64,000 nt of DNA from positions 124,001 through 188,000 of the forward strand of contig JAEWGC010000028.1 of NCBI GenBank assembly GCA_023388495.1, in the 5' to 3' direction. Position numbers and translations under genes: made by a program. Position 1 is the first letter of the stretch. Every line of letters starts with the position of its first letter. The notes beneath the pieces are model-generated. The model saw nothing but the letters and a program-made list of their open reading frames with translations, searched no databases and was not told the origin of the DNA. The stretch is from Bacillota bacterium (GTDB lineage Bacteria; Bacillota; Clostridia; Tissierellales; Tissierellaceae). Shown here piece by piece: positions 51,529 to 60,048 of the stretch.

Positions 51529-53133
51529 ATGGAAAATAGAACTGAAACCGAAAAATTACAACTACATAAAGAAGAATTAGAGCTTGAATCTGAGGAATTA
51601 GATAATGAAATTTCAAGGTTAAAACATGAACTGGAAATAGCAAATGCTAAATTAAAATGGTATGAAGAGCAGTTTAGACTAAACGCAGTTAAGAAGTATG
51701 GGAAATCCAGTGATAATGTAGATGAAGAACAAATTTCATTTTTTAATGAAGCAGAAATAACTAAAAGGCATGAAATAGAAGAACCTACTGTAGAAAAGAT
51801 TACTTACGAGAGGAAAAGAAGGGGTACAAATAAGAAGTCTTTTGAAGATTTACCAGTAGAAAGAATAGAATATGAAATACCCGAAGCGGAAAGATCTTGT
51901 GAAATATGTGGAACTACTATGCATGAAATGAGCGTAGAAATAAGAAGAGAAATTAAAGTAGTACCAGCCACAGTATCTATAGTAGAACATGTAAGAAAGG
52001 TATATTCCTGCAGAAAATGTGAGAGAGAAGGGGAAAAAGCTAATATAATTACAGCTAAAATGCCAGAACCTGTAATTAAAGGAAGCTTTGTATCTCCTAG
52101 TCTTCTTGCCTATTTAATGTATCAAAAATACTCAGCAGCCCTGCCCCTTGATAGACAAGAAAATATATTTAAAGACCATGGGATAGAAATCTCGAAACAG
52201 AATATGGCAAACTGGATAATAAAGGGATCTGAACTATGGCTTGAACCATTCTTTGAAAGACTTAAAGAAGAACTACTTAAGGAAACCTTCATCCAAGCAG
52301 ATGAAAGTCCTTTAAGAGTTCTAACTAAGGATGGAAAACCTACAGATAGTGAATCATATATGTGGCTATATAAATCTGGTAATTACGGAAAACAAATAGC
52401 ACTATATGAATACCAGCCATCTAGAAGTGGAAAGCATCCTAAGAATTTCCTTAGTGGGTTTACTGGCCTACTTCAAACTGATGATTACAGTGGGTATAAT
52501 TCTGTGGAGGATATTACAAGGGTAGGGTGTTTTGCACATGCCCGTAGGTATTTTACTGACAGTTTAAAAATCCTGACAAAAGAAGCAGAAATAGAAAAGA
52601 CCCATGCTTATGAAGCAATTAAATATTTTAAAGAAATGTTCCACCTAGAATCAAAGTGGAAAGAATTATCCCCTGAGGAAAGGTTAAAAGTAAGAAATGA
52701 TGAACTAAAACCTATATTAGAGGATTATTTGTCATGGTTGCAAAACCTTCAGCCAAAAGTTGTAAAGAAAAGCAAACTTGGCCAGGCAATCAACTATAGC
52801 CTATCCAATTGGGAACTATTAACCAATGTATTACTAGATGGACAATGTGAATTAGATAATAACGGAGCTGATAGATCAATCAAGCCATTTGTAATCGGAA
52901 GAAAAAATTATCTCTTCTGTAAATCTCCTCATGGAGCAAAGGCCAGTGCTACAATATATAGCGTAGTTGAAACAGCCAAGATGAATAATCTTAACCCATA
53001 TAATTATCTAAAATATTTATTTGAAGAATTACCAAATATAAAACTTACAAGTCCAGACTCCCTAGATAATCTACTTCCTTGGTCAGAAACATTACCAGAG
53101 GAATGTAGGAGAAAACCTAAGAGCAAGGAATAA
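51529..53133 (+). CDS. tnpC: IS66 transposase TnpC
   Basis: A 534-residue transposase. Residues 1-60 form a coiled coil. A zinc-finger-like CEICG...CRKCE region (about 124-165) follows, then the DDE domain beginning FIQADESPLRVL (about 256-267), LQTDDYSGYN (about 319-328) and the C-terminal Glu region NNGADRSIKPFVIGRKN (about 444-460). No stop or frameshift is seen, so the element may be active. Confidence 0.95.
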   Translation: MENRTETEKLQLHKEELELESEELDNEISRLKHELEIANAKLKWYEEQFRLNAVKKYGKSSDNVDEEQISFFNEAEITKRHEIEEPTVEKITYERKRRGTNKKSFEDLPVERIEYEIPEAERSCEICGTTMHEMSVEIRREIKVVPATVSIVEHVRKVYSCRKCEREGEKANIITAKMPEPVIKGSFVSPSLLAYLMYQKYSAALPLDRQENIFKDHGIEISKQNMANWIIKGSELWLEPFFERLKEELLKETFIQADESPLRVLTKDGKPTDSESYMWLYKSGNYGKQIALYEYQPSRSGKHPKNFLSGFTGLLQTDDYSGYNSVEDITRVGCFAHARRYFTDSLKILTKEAEIEKTHAYEAIKYFKEMFHLESKWKELSPEERLKVRNDELKPILEDYLSWLQNLQPKVVKKSKLGQAINYSLSNWELLTNVLLDGQCELDNNGADRSIKPFVIGRKNYLFCKSPHGAKASATIYSVVETAKMNNLNPYNYLKYLFEELPNIKLTSPDSLDNLLPWSETLPEECRRKPKSKE

Positions 53134-53135
53134 AA

Positions 53136-53182
53136 GTAAGTCCTATTTATGATATATAATTATCTCATAGATAGGACTTTAT
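53136..53182 (+). terminator. Terminator after tnpC
   Basis: AAGTCCTATTTAT (53138-53150) pairs with ATAGATAGGACTT (53167-53179) with one mismatch, followed by TTATTT. Confidence 0.7.
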
Positions 53183-53207
53183 TTATAGGTGGGTTGTAAT
53201 TGACGGA

Positions 53208-54103
53208 TACAAAGAAACTTTAAGTAATATTGAAACAACAAGAAGTTTCATGGAGAACTATTTACCAAAGGAAATTTTAGCAATAACAGATTTAGAAAAA
53301 CTAACTGTTGAAAAAGATAGCTATATAGATAAAGAATTAGAAGAAGTATTTTCAGATATTTTATTCAAGGCTAATATTAATGGTAAAGAAGGATATATAT
53401 ACTTTTTATTTGAACACAAGAGTTATCTATCTGATAAAGTGGCTATTCAATTATTAAAATATATAATAAAAATATGGGAACAAAAAACTGAGAAAGAAAA
53501 GCATAAAAGGTTGCCACTAATTATTCCACTAGTAATCTATCATGGGGAGAATATTTGGAATATAGATAGGAACCTAATAGGATTAATAGATGGATAGAAG
53601 ATTTACCAAAGGAAGTAATAAAGTATATCCCTGACTTTGAGTATTTATTATACGATTTATCACCTTATGGTAAAGAAGAAATAAAAGGAACAGTACAACT
53701 TAGGATTTTTCTTGAGATACTCAAAGCCATATTTAATAAAGACTTAAATGAATTTATTCGTGTATTGGAAGAATAAATTATAGCATTTGAAGAATTAGAA
53801 TCAAAGGAAAGTGGAATAGATTATTTTGAAACCTTTATAAGATATATAATGAATGCAAGGCAAGATATAAGTATAACAGATGTGTATGAAGTAGTAAAAA
53901 ATATCTCTTTAGAAAGGAGCGAGGAAATAATGACAATAGCAGAGCAACTTATTAAAGAAGGTATGGAAAAAGGAAGGCTAGAAGAAAAGAAAAATGTAGC
54001 TAGAAAACTATTATCTGTAGGGTTAACAATAGAGCAGATAGTAGAGGCTACTGACTTAAGTATAGAAGAAATTATGGAATTAAAAGAGAATACTGATAAT
54101 TAA
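53208..54103 (+). pseudogene. Broken Rpn-family (PD-(D/E)xK, transposase_31) gene
   Basis: Rpn proteins are recombination-promoting nucleases. Here the 5' end is missing at the IS66 right end: coding starts at YKETLSNIETTRSFMENYLPKE with no start or N-terminal motif. The conserved GYIYFLFEHKSYLSDKVAIQLLKY follows. A frameshift near 53580-53597 and an in-frame TAA at 53774-53776 interrupt the rest. The final part from 53849 has the family's EGMEKGRLEEKKNVARKLLS tail and IEQIVEATDLSIEEI. At least three lesions make it inactive. Confidence 0.88.
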
Positions 54104-54106
54104 AAA

Positions 54107-54147
54107 AGACACCTTTCCTAATGTCGAATATAGGAAATGGTGCCTGT
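54107..54147 (+). terminator. Hairpin after the Rpn remnant
   Basis: GACACC.TTTCCTA pairs with TAGGAAATGGTGCC across a short loop, but the T-run is weak. Confidence 0.55.
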
Positions 54148-54304
54148 TGATTAACTTATTTAATATTCTGAATATATATAACAAACCAATCTATCTCATA
54201 GGTAGAAATACTTATGAGATGGATTTTATTCCAAAAACATCCTAGAACTGCCAAAATACATATGATACAATAAAATAAACTTTCAACATAGGGAGAGTGA
54301 TTCG

Positions 54305-54604
54305 ATGTTCAAACCTCAAGATTATGCCTTTCAAATAGAAGTAACAGTAAAGGCTATATTTAATTGTAATAAATACGAGCTTGGTGGTATAGCAGATGCT
54401 AATTTTATAGAAAAAGATCCCTTCATTGCTATAGCTATAGTACTAGGCAATTTTTATAATAAGGTGGATGGAAGTTTTAAGGAAAAGATAGATGAATTCT
54501 TTAATAAATATTATTTAGAAATGGGAAAAAGTATATTGGACATAGGAGAAGAAAAAATTAAAAGTATAGTAAAAGATTTTAATAATATAGTAGCAACAAT
54601 TTAA
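54305..54604 (+). CDS. Uncharacterised 99-residue protein
   Basis: Not recognised. A soluble, probably helical protein without a signal peptide. It opens MFKPQDYAFQIEVTVKAIFN and has a central IAIVLGNFYNKVDG. GGGAGAGTG lies upstream of ATG. It is followed after 34 nt by a dead yjfB copy, and the arrangement suggests a motility-associated or accessory gene without further evidence. Confidence 0.6.
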   Translation: MFKPQDYAFQIEVTVKAIFNCNKYELGGIADANFIEKDPFIAIAIVLGNFYNKVDGSFKEKIDEFFNKYYLEMGKSILDIGEEKIKSIVKDFNNIVATI

Positions 54605-54638
54605 AGTGATCTTAATTATATAAAAAGGAGCTTACATT

Positions 54639-54836
54639 ATGGACATAGCAGCATTATCAATGAGCCTAAGCCAAATGAAAGTAGCCCAATAAGCCAGTAT
54701 CTCTGTCATGAAAATGGCAGTGGACACATCAGAAAATCAAGTTATAGACTTATTACAAGTACTAGAAGCAAATACTAAAGTAATGGAACAATCCACTAAT
54801 CCTCATTTAGGTAAGAATATAGATAGTAGGTTATAA
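54639..54836 (+). pseudogene. yjfB-like motility gene with a single nonsense codon, copy 2
   Basis: Same length (198 nt) and layout as the intact gene at 56366. The only serious lesion is codon 18, TAA at 54690-54692, where the intact copy has GAA (Glu). Start codon, AAAGGAG site and terminator (AGGACAG / CTGTTCT) are all preserved, which suggests recent death, or a small chance of read-through. Confidence 0.85.
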
Positions 54837-54862
54837 GGACAGATTTTCTGTTCTTTTTTTTA
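54837..54862 (+). terminator. Terminator after yjfB copy 2
   Basis: AAGGACAG / CTGTTCTT hairpin followed by eight T residues; the same element follows the intact copy at 56562. Confidence 0.8.
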
Positions 54863-54934
54863 TCCATAGGGTATAATACTGTTATTAGAAAAGATTGGTT
54901 TATAAATAATGATTCAAGGGGATAGTGATTTATT

Positions 54935-56335
54935 ATGAGTATTTTAGAAGATATAAGAAAAGGTGAAGGGAAAACAATAGAGTTTAAGGAAATTATGCCA
55001 TCTGCTGATAAATTAGCAAAGACAGTCATAGCATTTGCTAACATGGCTGGTGGAAAAATAATAATTGGTGTATCAGATAGAGGAGAAATAAAAGGAATTG
55101 AGGATTTAGATATTACGCAAAAAATGGATAAGATATCAAATATTTTGCATGATATGGTTCAGCCAATTATTATTCCAGATATATATACTTATGCAATAGA
55201 AGATACTAATGTATTAGTTGTAGAAGTTTATCCAAGCCAAATAAAACCTCATTTTATAAAACGTATAGGGAAACTTGATGGGACATATATACGAGTAGGA
55301 GCTACAAATAAAAGAGCTGATATAGAGTATATACAAGAACTTGAGCGACAGAGAATAAATTTGTCATTCGATGAGGATTATTGGATTGAACAAAGTCCTG
55401 GTTTCGATATTAATAGATTATTAGATACATTAAAACAACATTTAGTAGAAGAAATAAAACAAAAAGACTTAGAAAATTTAAAGCTTATAAAGAAACAAGA
55501 TAATATCACTCATTTCACTAATTCAGTGCCTATTTTATTAGGTGTTTTTGATTATGTACAAATTAAATGCGCCCGATTTAAGGGAAATGAAATGGATGTA
55601 TTTATAGATAGGAAGGAATTTAATGGTAATTTATTTGAACAACTAGAAAATACTATGAACTTTTTACTATCGCATATTAATTTGCATGGTAAAGTAGGGA
55701 GTGATTTCATTACACGTGTTGATGAATATGAAATACCACCAGAAGCACTTAGGGAAGCCATAGTAAATGCTATAATACATAGAGATTATTCTATGACAGG
55801 ATCTGATATCAAAGTATCAATATTTGATTCTAGAATTGAGATAATATCCCCAGGAGGGTTTCCAAAGGGTATAACGGTTGAAGAAGTAGTTGGTGGACGT
55901 TCAGAAATACGAAACAGGGTAATTGTGAGAATATTTAAGGAAGCCAAGAAGATAGAACAGTGGGGAAGAGGTGTTAAACGAACAATGCAACTATGTATAA
56001 ATAAGGGATTGAAAAAGCCAGAAATATATGAAGTTGGAATGTTTGTAAAGTTCGTTTTTTATAGAGAATCGGACGCAAAATCGGACGCAAAATCGGACGC
56101 AAAATCGGGCGCAAAATCGGGCGCAAAATCGGACGCAAAATATAATATATCTAATTACCAGGATATACTTATTAAGTATTTGAATGAGAATAGCGAAATA
56201 AATATTTCTAAGGCTGTAGAAATCCTAGGCCTATCAAAATCAAGAACAAATGATATATTAAAAATCATGGTTGATGATGGTATAATTACAAGGAAAGGAC
56301 GAAGTAGAGCTACAAAATATATAATAAAAGGTTGA
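54935..56335 (+). CDS. AlbA_2-domain putative transcriptional regulator with GHKL-like domain
   Basis: A 466-residue protein. Residues of about 12-125 are an AlbA_2 (Schlafen-type) domain: EGKTIEFKEI, then FANMAGGKIIIGVSDRGEI. Residues of about 265-360 resemble an HATPase_c_4 region: PPEALREAIVNAIIHRDYS, IEIISPGGFP and EQWGRGVKRT. Residues of about 379-402 are six tandem S-(D/G)-A-K repeats, and the last 65 residues are a winged-helix DNA-binding domain. Families with this layout are usually annotated as ATP-binding transcriptional regulators; the target is unknown. It sits between two yjfB copies. Confidence 0.85.
   Translation: MSILEDIRKGEGKTIEFKEIMPSADKLAKTVIAFANMAGGKIIIGVSDRGEIKGIEDLDITQKMDKISNILHDMVQPIIIPDIYTYAIEDTNVLVVEVYPSQIKPHFIKRIGKLDGTYIRVGATNKRADIEYIQELERQRINLSFDEDYWIEQSPGFDINRLLDTLKQHLVEEIKQKDLENLKLIKKQDNITHFTNSVPILLGVFDYVQIKCARFKGNEMDVFIDRKEFNGNLFEQLENTMNFLLSHINLHGKVGSDFITRVDEYEIPPEALREAIVNAIIHRDYSMTGSDIKVSIFDSRIEIISPGGFPKGITVEEVVGGRSEIRNRVIVRIFKEAKKIEQWGRGVKRTMQLCINKGLKKPEIYEVGMFVKFVFYRESDAKSDAKSDAKSGAKSGAKSDAKYNISNYQDILIKYLNENSEINISKAVEILGLSKSRTNDILKIMVDDGIITRKGRSRATKYIIKG
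56069..56140 (+). repeat. Six tandem 12-bp repeats within the AlbA_2 gene
   Basis: The unit TCGGACGCAAAA (two of six copies have GGGCGC) encodes S-(D/G)-A-K. Being a multiple of three, gain or loss of units changes linker length without breaking the frame. Confidence 0.95.
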
Positions 56336-56365
56336 AATAGAATTAAATTAAAGGAGGTCAACAAC

Positions 56366-56563
56366 ATGGATATAGCAGCACTATCAATAAATCTAAGCCA
56401 AATGAAAGTAGCTCAAGAAGCTAGTATTTCTGTAATGAAAATGGCAACGGACACTGGAAAAACACAGATGAATGATATGGTACAAATGATAGAAGCAAAT
56501 ACAAAAATAATGGAGCAATCAGTAACTCCTCATATTGGTAAAAACATAGATATTAAACTATAA
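56366..56563 (+). CDS. yjfB: YjfB-family putative motility protein, intact copy 3
   Basis: A 65-residue protein opening MDIAALSINLSQMKVAQEAS and containing ISVMKMATDTGKTQMNDMVQMIEANTKIMEQSVTPHIGKNID split over two helices. It matches the YjfB motility family, whose role is not understood; in B. subtilis it belongs to the sigma-D regulon, but I see no sigma-D promoter here. AAAGGAGGT precedes the ATG. It is the only undamaged one of three copies in the window. Confidence 0.85.
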   Translation: MDIAALSINLSQMKVAQEASISVMKMATDTGKTQMNDMVQMIEANTKIMEQSVTPHIGKNIDIKL

Positions 56564-56590
56564 GGACAGATTTTCTGTCCTTTAATTATA
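56562..56590 (+). terminator. Terminator after yjfB copy 3
   Basis: AAGGACAG / CTGTCCTTT hairpin overlapping the stop codon, followed by AATTATATTT. Confidence 0.7.
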
Positions 56591-56676
56591 TTTATATGGT
56601 AATATAGTTAAAGAGATATAAATTATAGGGAAGAAAGATTATAAATAACTATATCATTATGAAAGGTTGGATAAGA

Positions 56677-57732
56677 TTGAATTCAATTTTTACAGAAAAA
56701 AATATTAAGAATCTAAAGATAAAAAATAGAATGGTAGTACCTCCTATGGTTTGTTTCAACTTTGGTGGACAAGATGGTTTTGTGGCAGAAGAAAATATTC
56801 ACCATTATGAAAGAATGGCAAAGGGCGGAAGTGGGTTAATTATAGTAGAAGCAACAGCCGTTAATGAAAAAGGTAGGTTATCAAAAGATCAATTGGGTAT
56901 TTGGGATGATAAGTACATAGATGGGCTTAGTAAAATAGTAGAAGTTTGTCATAAAAATGATTCCAAGGTTTTCATCCAACTTCATCATGCAGGTCTTAGA
57001 ACATCAAAATCTATCAATGAAGATATCATAACATCGTCAGACTATGACAATGGAAAAGTGACAGCCAGGGCTATGACTATAGATGAGATCCATGCCATAC
57101 AAGAGGATTTTATAGATGGGGCAATTAGAGCAGAGAAGGCTGGTTTTGATGGGATTGAAATACATGGAGCTCATTCATATTTACTGACTCAGTTTTTTTC
57201 TTCTAAGGTAAATAAAAGGACAGATGAATATGGTGGAAGTTTTGAAAACAGAATGAGAATTGCCACTGAAATAATTCAAAGGATAAAGGAAAAGGTTAAT
57301 CCTAACTTCATAGTAGGTATTAGAATGGGATGTAATGAAAATGATTTGGAGACGAGTATTGTAATGGCTAAGGCATTTGAGGGTATAGGGATAGACTATC
57401 TTCATATATCAACAGGATTTGATAATACCCCTATTAATATAGAATTACCTAAAGATTTTCCTTGTAATTGGATCGTATATGGTGGAACTAAAATAAAAGA
57501 AAATGTGACTATCCCTGTAATTGCTGTAAATTCCATGAAGACTAAGGAACAAATAAAATATTTATTAGATAATGATTTGGTAGATTTTGTTGCAATTGGA
57601 AGGGGACAATTAGCAGACTATAATTTTGTAAATCATATAAGAGATGAAAAGGATATAGATGAATGTTTAGGATGTAGTCCCTGTAAATGGTTTAGTGACG
57701 GGAGAAATTGCCCTAAAAATAATTACTACTAA
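56677..57732 (+). CDS. Old-yellow-enzyme family NADH:flavin oxidoreductase
   Basis: About 351 residues, a single FMN-binding TIM barrel. NRMVVPPMVC near the N-terminus binds FMN; IQLHHAGLR, GIEIHGAHSYLLTQFFSSKVNKRTDEYGGS (split here across the barrel's conserved central segment) and DFVAIGRGQLADY are family blocks. The C-terminal CLGCSPCKW...NCP resembles the iron-sulfur-binding region of the 2,4-dienoyl-CoA-reductase branch, but the NAD(P)-binding C-terminal half of those larger enzymes is absent. I favour TTG 56677 behind AAAGGTTGG over ATG 56659. The substrate is unknown. Confidence 0.88.
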   Translation: MNSIFTEKNIKNLKIKNRMVVPPMVCFNFGGQDGFVAEENIHHYERMAKGGSGLIIVEATAVNEKGRLSKDQLGIWDDKYIDGLSKIVEVCHKNDSKVFIQLHHAGLRTSKSINEDIITSSDYDNGKVTARAMTIDEIHAIQEDFIDGAIRAEKAGFDGIEIHGAHSYLLTQFFSSKVNKRTDEYGGSFENRMRIATEIIQRIKEKVNPNFIVGIRMGCNENDLETSIVMAKAFEGIGIDYLHISTGFDNTPINIELPKDFPCNWIVYGGTKIKENVTIPVIAVNSMKTKEQIKYLLDNDLVDFVAIGRGQLADYNFVNHIRDEKDIDECLGCSPCKWFSDGRNCPKNNYY

Positions 57733-57740
57733 ATTTAAGA

Positions 57741-57766
57741 TTGTGATATTCTTCTGAATATCACAA
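57741..57766. other. 11-bp perfect inverted repeat after the oxidoreductase gene
   Basis: TTGTGATATTC and GAATATCACAA flank a 4-nt loop 8 nt after the stop codon. There is no T-run, so it is a weak terminator or an RNA stabilising hairpin. The rest of the gap to 57943 is AT-rich without a visible signal. Confidence 0.6.
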
Positions 57767-57943
57767 ATATGAATCTTCATTTAAAATAGTTTTTATTAAC
57801 AATTCACAAAAACTCTCCATGAGTTATATTAGCTTGGTACTTTGATGTAAAAGTTCCACTTAGTTTTACTTCTTCGATAATATAATGATAAAATTTAATA
57901 ATTGGGTATATGATTAATAAGAATGCCAAAGGAGGAAGATACT

Positions 57944-58327
57944 GTGAAGATTAGAGAAATAATGAAGTCACCTGTAATAGCAGTAAGGCCTAGTGATACT
58001 ATTGGTAGAGTATTGGAAATCATGAAAAGTGAAAATGTCAATGGCACACCTATTGTAGATGAAAAAAGTCATATAGTTGGAATAATAGTTAAGGCAGATA
58101 TTTATCGATTTTTAATTGATCCAGGACATTATGAAAGCTGCCCTGTGGAATGGGTAATGACCAAGAAAGTTGTAAAGGCAAATGTAGATGAAGATATAAT
58201 AGATGTAGCTAAACGTTTGAGACAGAATGATATCATAGCTTTACCAGTTCTAGATGATGATATACTTGTAGGAATTGTATCAATAGAAGATTTTGTAGAC
58301 TACTATATTAATACTAATATTATATAA
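57944..58327 (+). CDS. CBS-domain pair protein
   Basis: About 127 residues consisting of two CBS motifs: IREIMKSPVIAVRPSDTIGRV with GTPIVDEKSHIVGIIVKADI, then VEWVMTKKVVKANVDEDI with ALPVLDDDILVGIVSIEDF. Such pairs bind adenosyl nucleotides and regulate partners; the partner here is not evident. I chose GTG 57944, eight nt after AAAGGAGG, because the ATG at 57923 precedes that ribosome site. Confidence 0.88.
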   Translation: MKIREIMKSPVIAVRPSDTIGRVLEIMKSENVNGTPIVDEKSHIVGIIVKADIYRFLIDPGHYESCPVEWVMTKKVVKANVDEDIIDVAKRLRQNDIIALPVLDDDILVGIVSIEDFVDYYINTNII

Positions 58328-58477
58328 CATCCATTTCATATAATTTTATAAAATACAATAATAATCTTTAAAATAGGTCTATTGTCCATATTTTCATAGT
58401 AGCTTTGAGAATCATTTTTTATAGATTACTTTATGGTATAATGAATACAGAAGTGAATTTGTGATGAGGTGAATTGT

Positions 58478-58795
58478 ATGTCCTATGAAATATGTAAAAG
58501 ATGTAGCAAAATGTTTAAAAAAAATGGAAAAGTATATTGTGAGGATTGCTTTGAAAAGACTGAGAAGGAGCATGATTTGATTATAGAATATGTTAGGAAA
58601 CATCCTGATTCTACTATTCTAGATATTATTACAGCAACGGGAGTAACACTTAAAAGCATCAATTGCTTAGTAGAAGAGGGTTATGTTTCTTATGTAGATA
58701 ATAAGCTAAGGAAAATTGATGAAGATGAACTTAACAGAGCAATGGATAAAATAATAGGCGCAAAAAGCAAGTTTCATATAAAAAAAAGTTTTTAA
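58478..58795 (+). CDS. YvyF-like small zinc-ribbon/winged-helix protein
   Basis: A 105-residue protein with an N-terminal zinc ribbon CKRCSKMF...CEDC (residues 6-24) and a helix-turn-helix-like middle (DSTILDIITATGVTLKSINCLVEEG). Layout and sequence resemble the N-terminal two thirds of YvyF at 34822, without its second cysteine pair. The role is unknown. I start it at ATG 58478 after GAGGTGA. It lies outside the flagellar cluster. Confidence 0.7.
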   Translation: MSYEICKRCSKMFKKNGKVYCEDCFEKTEKEHDLIIEYVRKHPDSTILDIITATGVTLKSINCLVEEGYVSYVDNKLRKIDEDELNRAMDKIIGAKSKFHIKKSF

Positions 58796-58954
58796 CTATA
58801 CAATATAATTAAAACAAAAAGAAGTAGAAAAATCAGTAATTAACTTTGCTAGTGAAGTGTTTTTGTTATAGATGGTGGATGGTTAATTAAATAGATTAAG
58901 TATAGGATAGATTTGGAGATGATTCAAGTCTATCTTTTTTAATGTAAAACAGTA

Positions 58955-59002
58955 TTGCAAGTTAATAATAATTGTTATACAATAAATATAACAATTATTA
59001 TT
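58955..59002 (+). promoter_or_regulatory. Promoter overlapped by a perfect 16-bp dyad
   Basis: TTGCAA (58955-58960), 17 nt, TACAAT (58978-58983). Arms AATAATAATTGTTATA (58964-58979) and its exact complement (58987-59002) flank a 7-nt loop and cover the spacer, -10 and start region; the ribosome site GGAGGG follows at once. It looks like a repressor operator, or an RNA hairpin touching the ribosome site. Confidence 0.65.
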
Positions 59003-59014
59003 GGAGGGAAATCT

Positions 59015-59998
59015 ATGAAGAAGCTAAAAAGATTGATATTATTTTTCATAACTATATTTATATTAAATTCCATTGTAGGCTGTACAAAGGAAGCTCCTAT
59101 TGAAAAAATAACGAAATATTCAGAGGAAGAATATAACTTAGAGGTTGAAGAAGGACAAATATATGGAACATTAACACTACCTAAAGAAGGAGAGAACTTT
59201 CCGGTAGCTATAATAATAGCTGGATCTGGTCCAACAGATAGAGATGGTAATAACCCTATAGGCGGAAAAAATAATAGTTTAAAGATGATAGGGGAAACTT
59301 TAGCAAAAGAAGGTATAGCCTCCCTTAGATATGATAAAAGAGGGATTGGAGAGAGTAAATCTTTAGTTAAAAATGAAGAGGATTTAATTTTTGAAGATTA
59401 TATTGAGGATGTTGTAAGATGGGTAGATAAATTAAGAGAAGACAATAGATTTAGTAAGATCATCATTATAGGCCATAGTGAAGGAGCCCTAATTGGTGCA
59501 ACAGCAGCATATAAATCTAATGCTGATGGATTTGTTTCAGTGGCTGGTATGGGATATTCTGCCTATGATACATTGATAAGACAACTAAAGGATCAGCCTG
59601 GAGATATATATGAAAAGAGCCTTCCGTTGCTAGATACATTAAAAGAAGGTAACTTAATATTTAATCCTCCACAAGAACTATATGCTTTATTTAGACCTAG
59701 TGTTCAACCATATATGATTTCTTGGTTTAAATATGATCCTGTGGCAGAAATTGTAAAGGTTAAAGTGCCCGTTTTAATACTTCAAGGAGATAATGATATT
59801 CAAGTTGAAGTAGGAGATGCAGAGATGCTGCATCAAGGCAATCCAGATGGTAAACTAGTCATAGTTAAGGGGATGAATCATGTACTAAAGGATGCTCCTA
59901 CAGATAGAGAAGGAAATATGGCTACTTATAGTAAGCCAGATTTACCATTAAATGAAGAATTCAAAAATGAATTGATAGGTTTCATTAAGGGTATATAA
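59015..59998 (+). CDS. Alpha/beta-hydrolase lipoprotein
   Basis: A 327-residue exported lipoprotein: basic start, hydrophobic helix and lipobox NSIVGC (Cys at about residue 23). The hydrolase domain has the oxyanion region IIAGSGPTDRDGNN, the nucleophile elbow GHSEGA (Ser at about 157), the acid in ILQGDNDIQVE and the catalytic His in KGMNHVLKD. The substrate is unknown; esterase or peptidase activity fits the family. I use ATG 59015 behind GGAGGG. Confidence 0.9.
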   Translation: MKKLKRLILFFITIFILNSIVGCTKEAPIEKITKYSEEEYNLEVEEGQIYGTLTLPKEGENFPVAIIIAGSGPTDRDGNNPIGGKNNSLKMIGETLAKEGIASLRYDKRGIGESKSLVKNEEDLIFEDYIEDVVRWVDKLREDNRFSKIIIIGHSEGALIGATAAYKSNADGFVSVAGMGYSAYDTLIRQLKDQPGDIYEKSLPLLDTLKEGNLIFNPPQELYALFRPSVQPYMISWFKYDPVAEIVKVKVPVLILQGDNDIQVEVGDAEMLHQGNPDGKLVIVKGMNHVLKDAPTDREGNMATYSKPDLPLNEEFKNELIGFIKGI

Positions 59999-60030
59999 GA
60001 AAAGACGGAATTTCACCGTCTTTTCTATAT
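59999..60030 (+). terminator. Terminator after the hydrolase gene
   Basis: AAAAGACGG / CCGTCTTTT hairpin with following TCTATAT, starting right after the stop. Confidence 0.8.
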
Positions 60031-60048
60031 AATATATGCAAGGTGATG

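Larger units (their letters stand above)
50690..53213 (+). mobile_element. IS66-family insertion sequence
   Basis: It has the complete IS66 gene set tnpA, tnpB and tnpC. Imperfect terminal inverted repeats were found by eye: 50690-50718 and the complement of 53185-53213 share about 21 of 29 positions, with the best block AACCCAC and the outer TTTGTA. No convincing 8-bp target duplication was found, so the exact ends are provisional. The right end cuts into an Rpn-family gene. Confidence 0.85.

Noticed and set aside
50682..53221. An 8-bp target duplication flanking IS66
   Set aside because: Sequences next to the provisional ends do not match; either the ends are slightly off or one flank was deleted.
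48600..56600. The accessory zone as a prophage
   Set aside because: A ParA-like gene and an IS66 element are present, but no phage structural, packaging or lysis genes.
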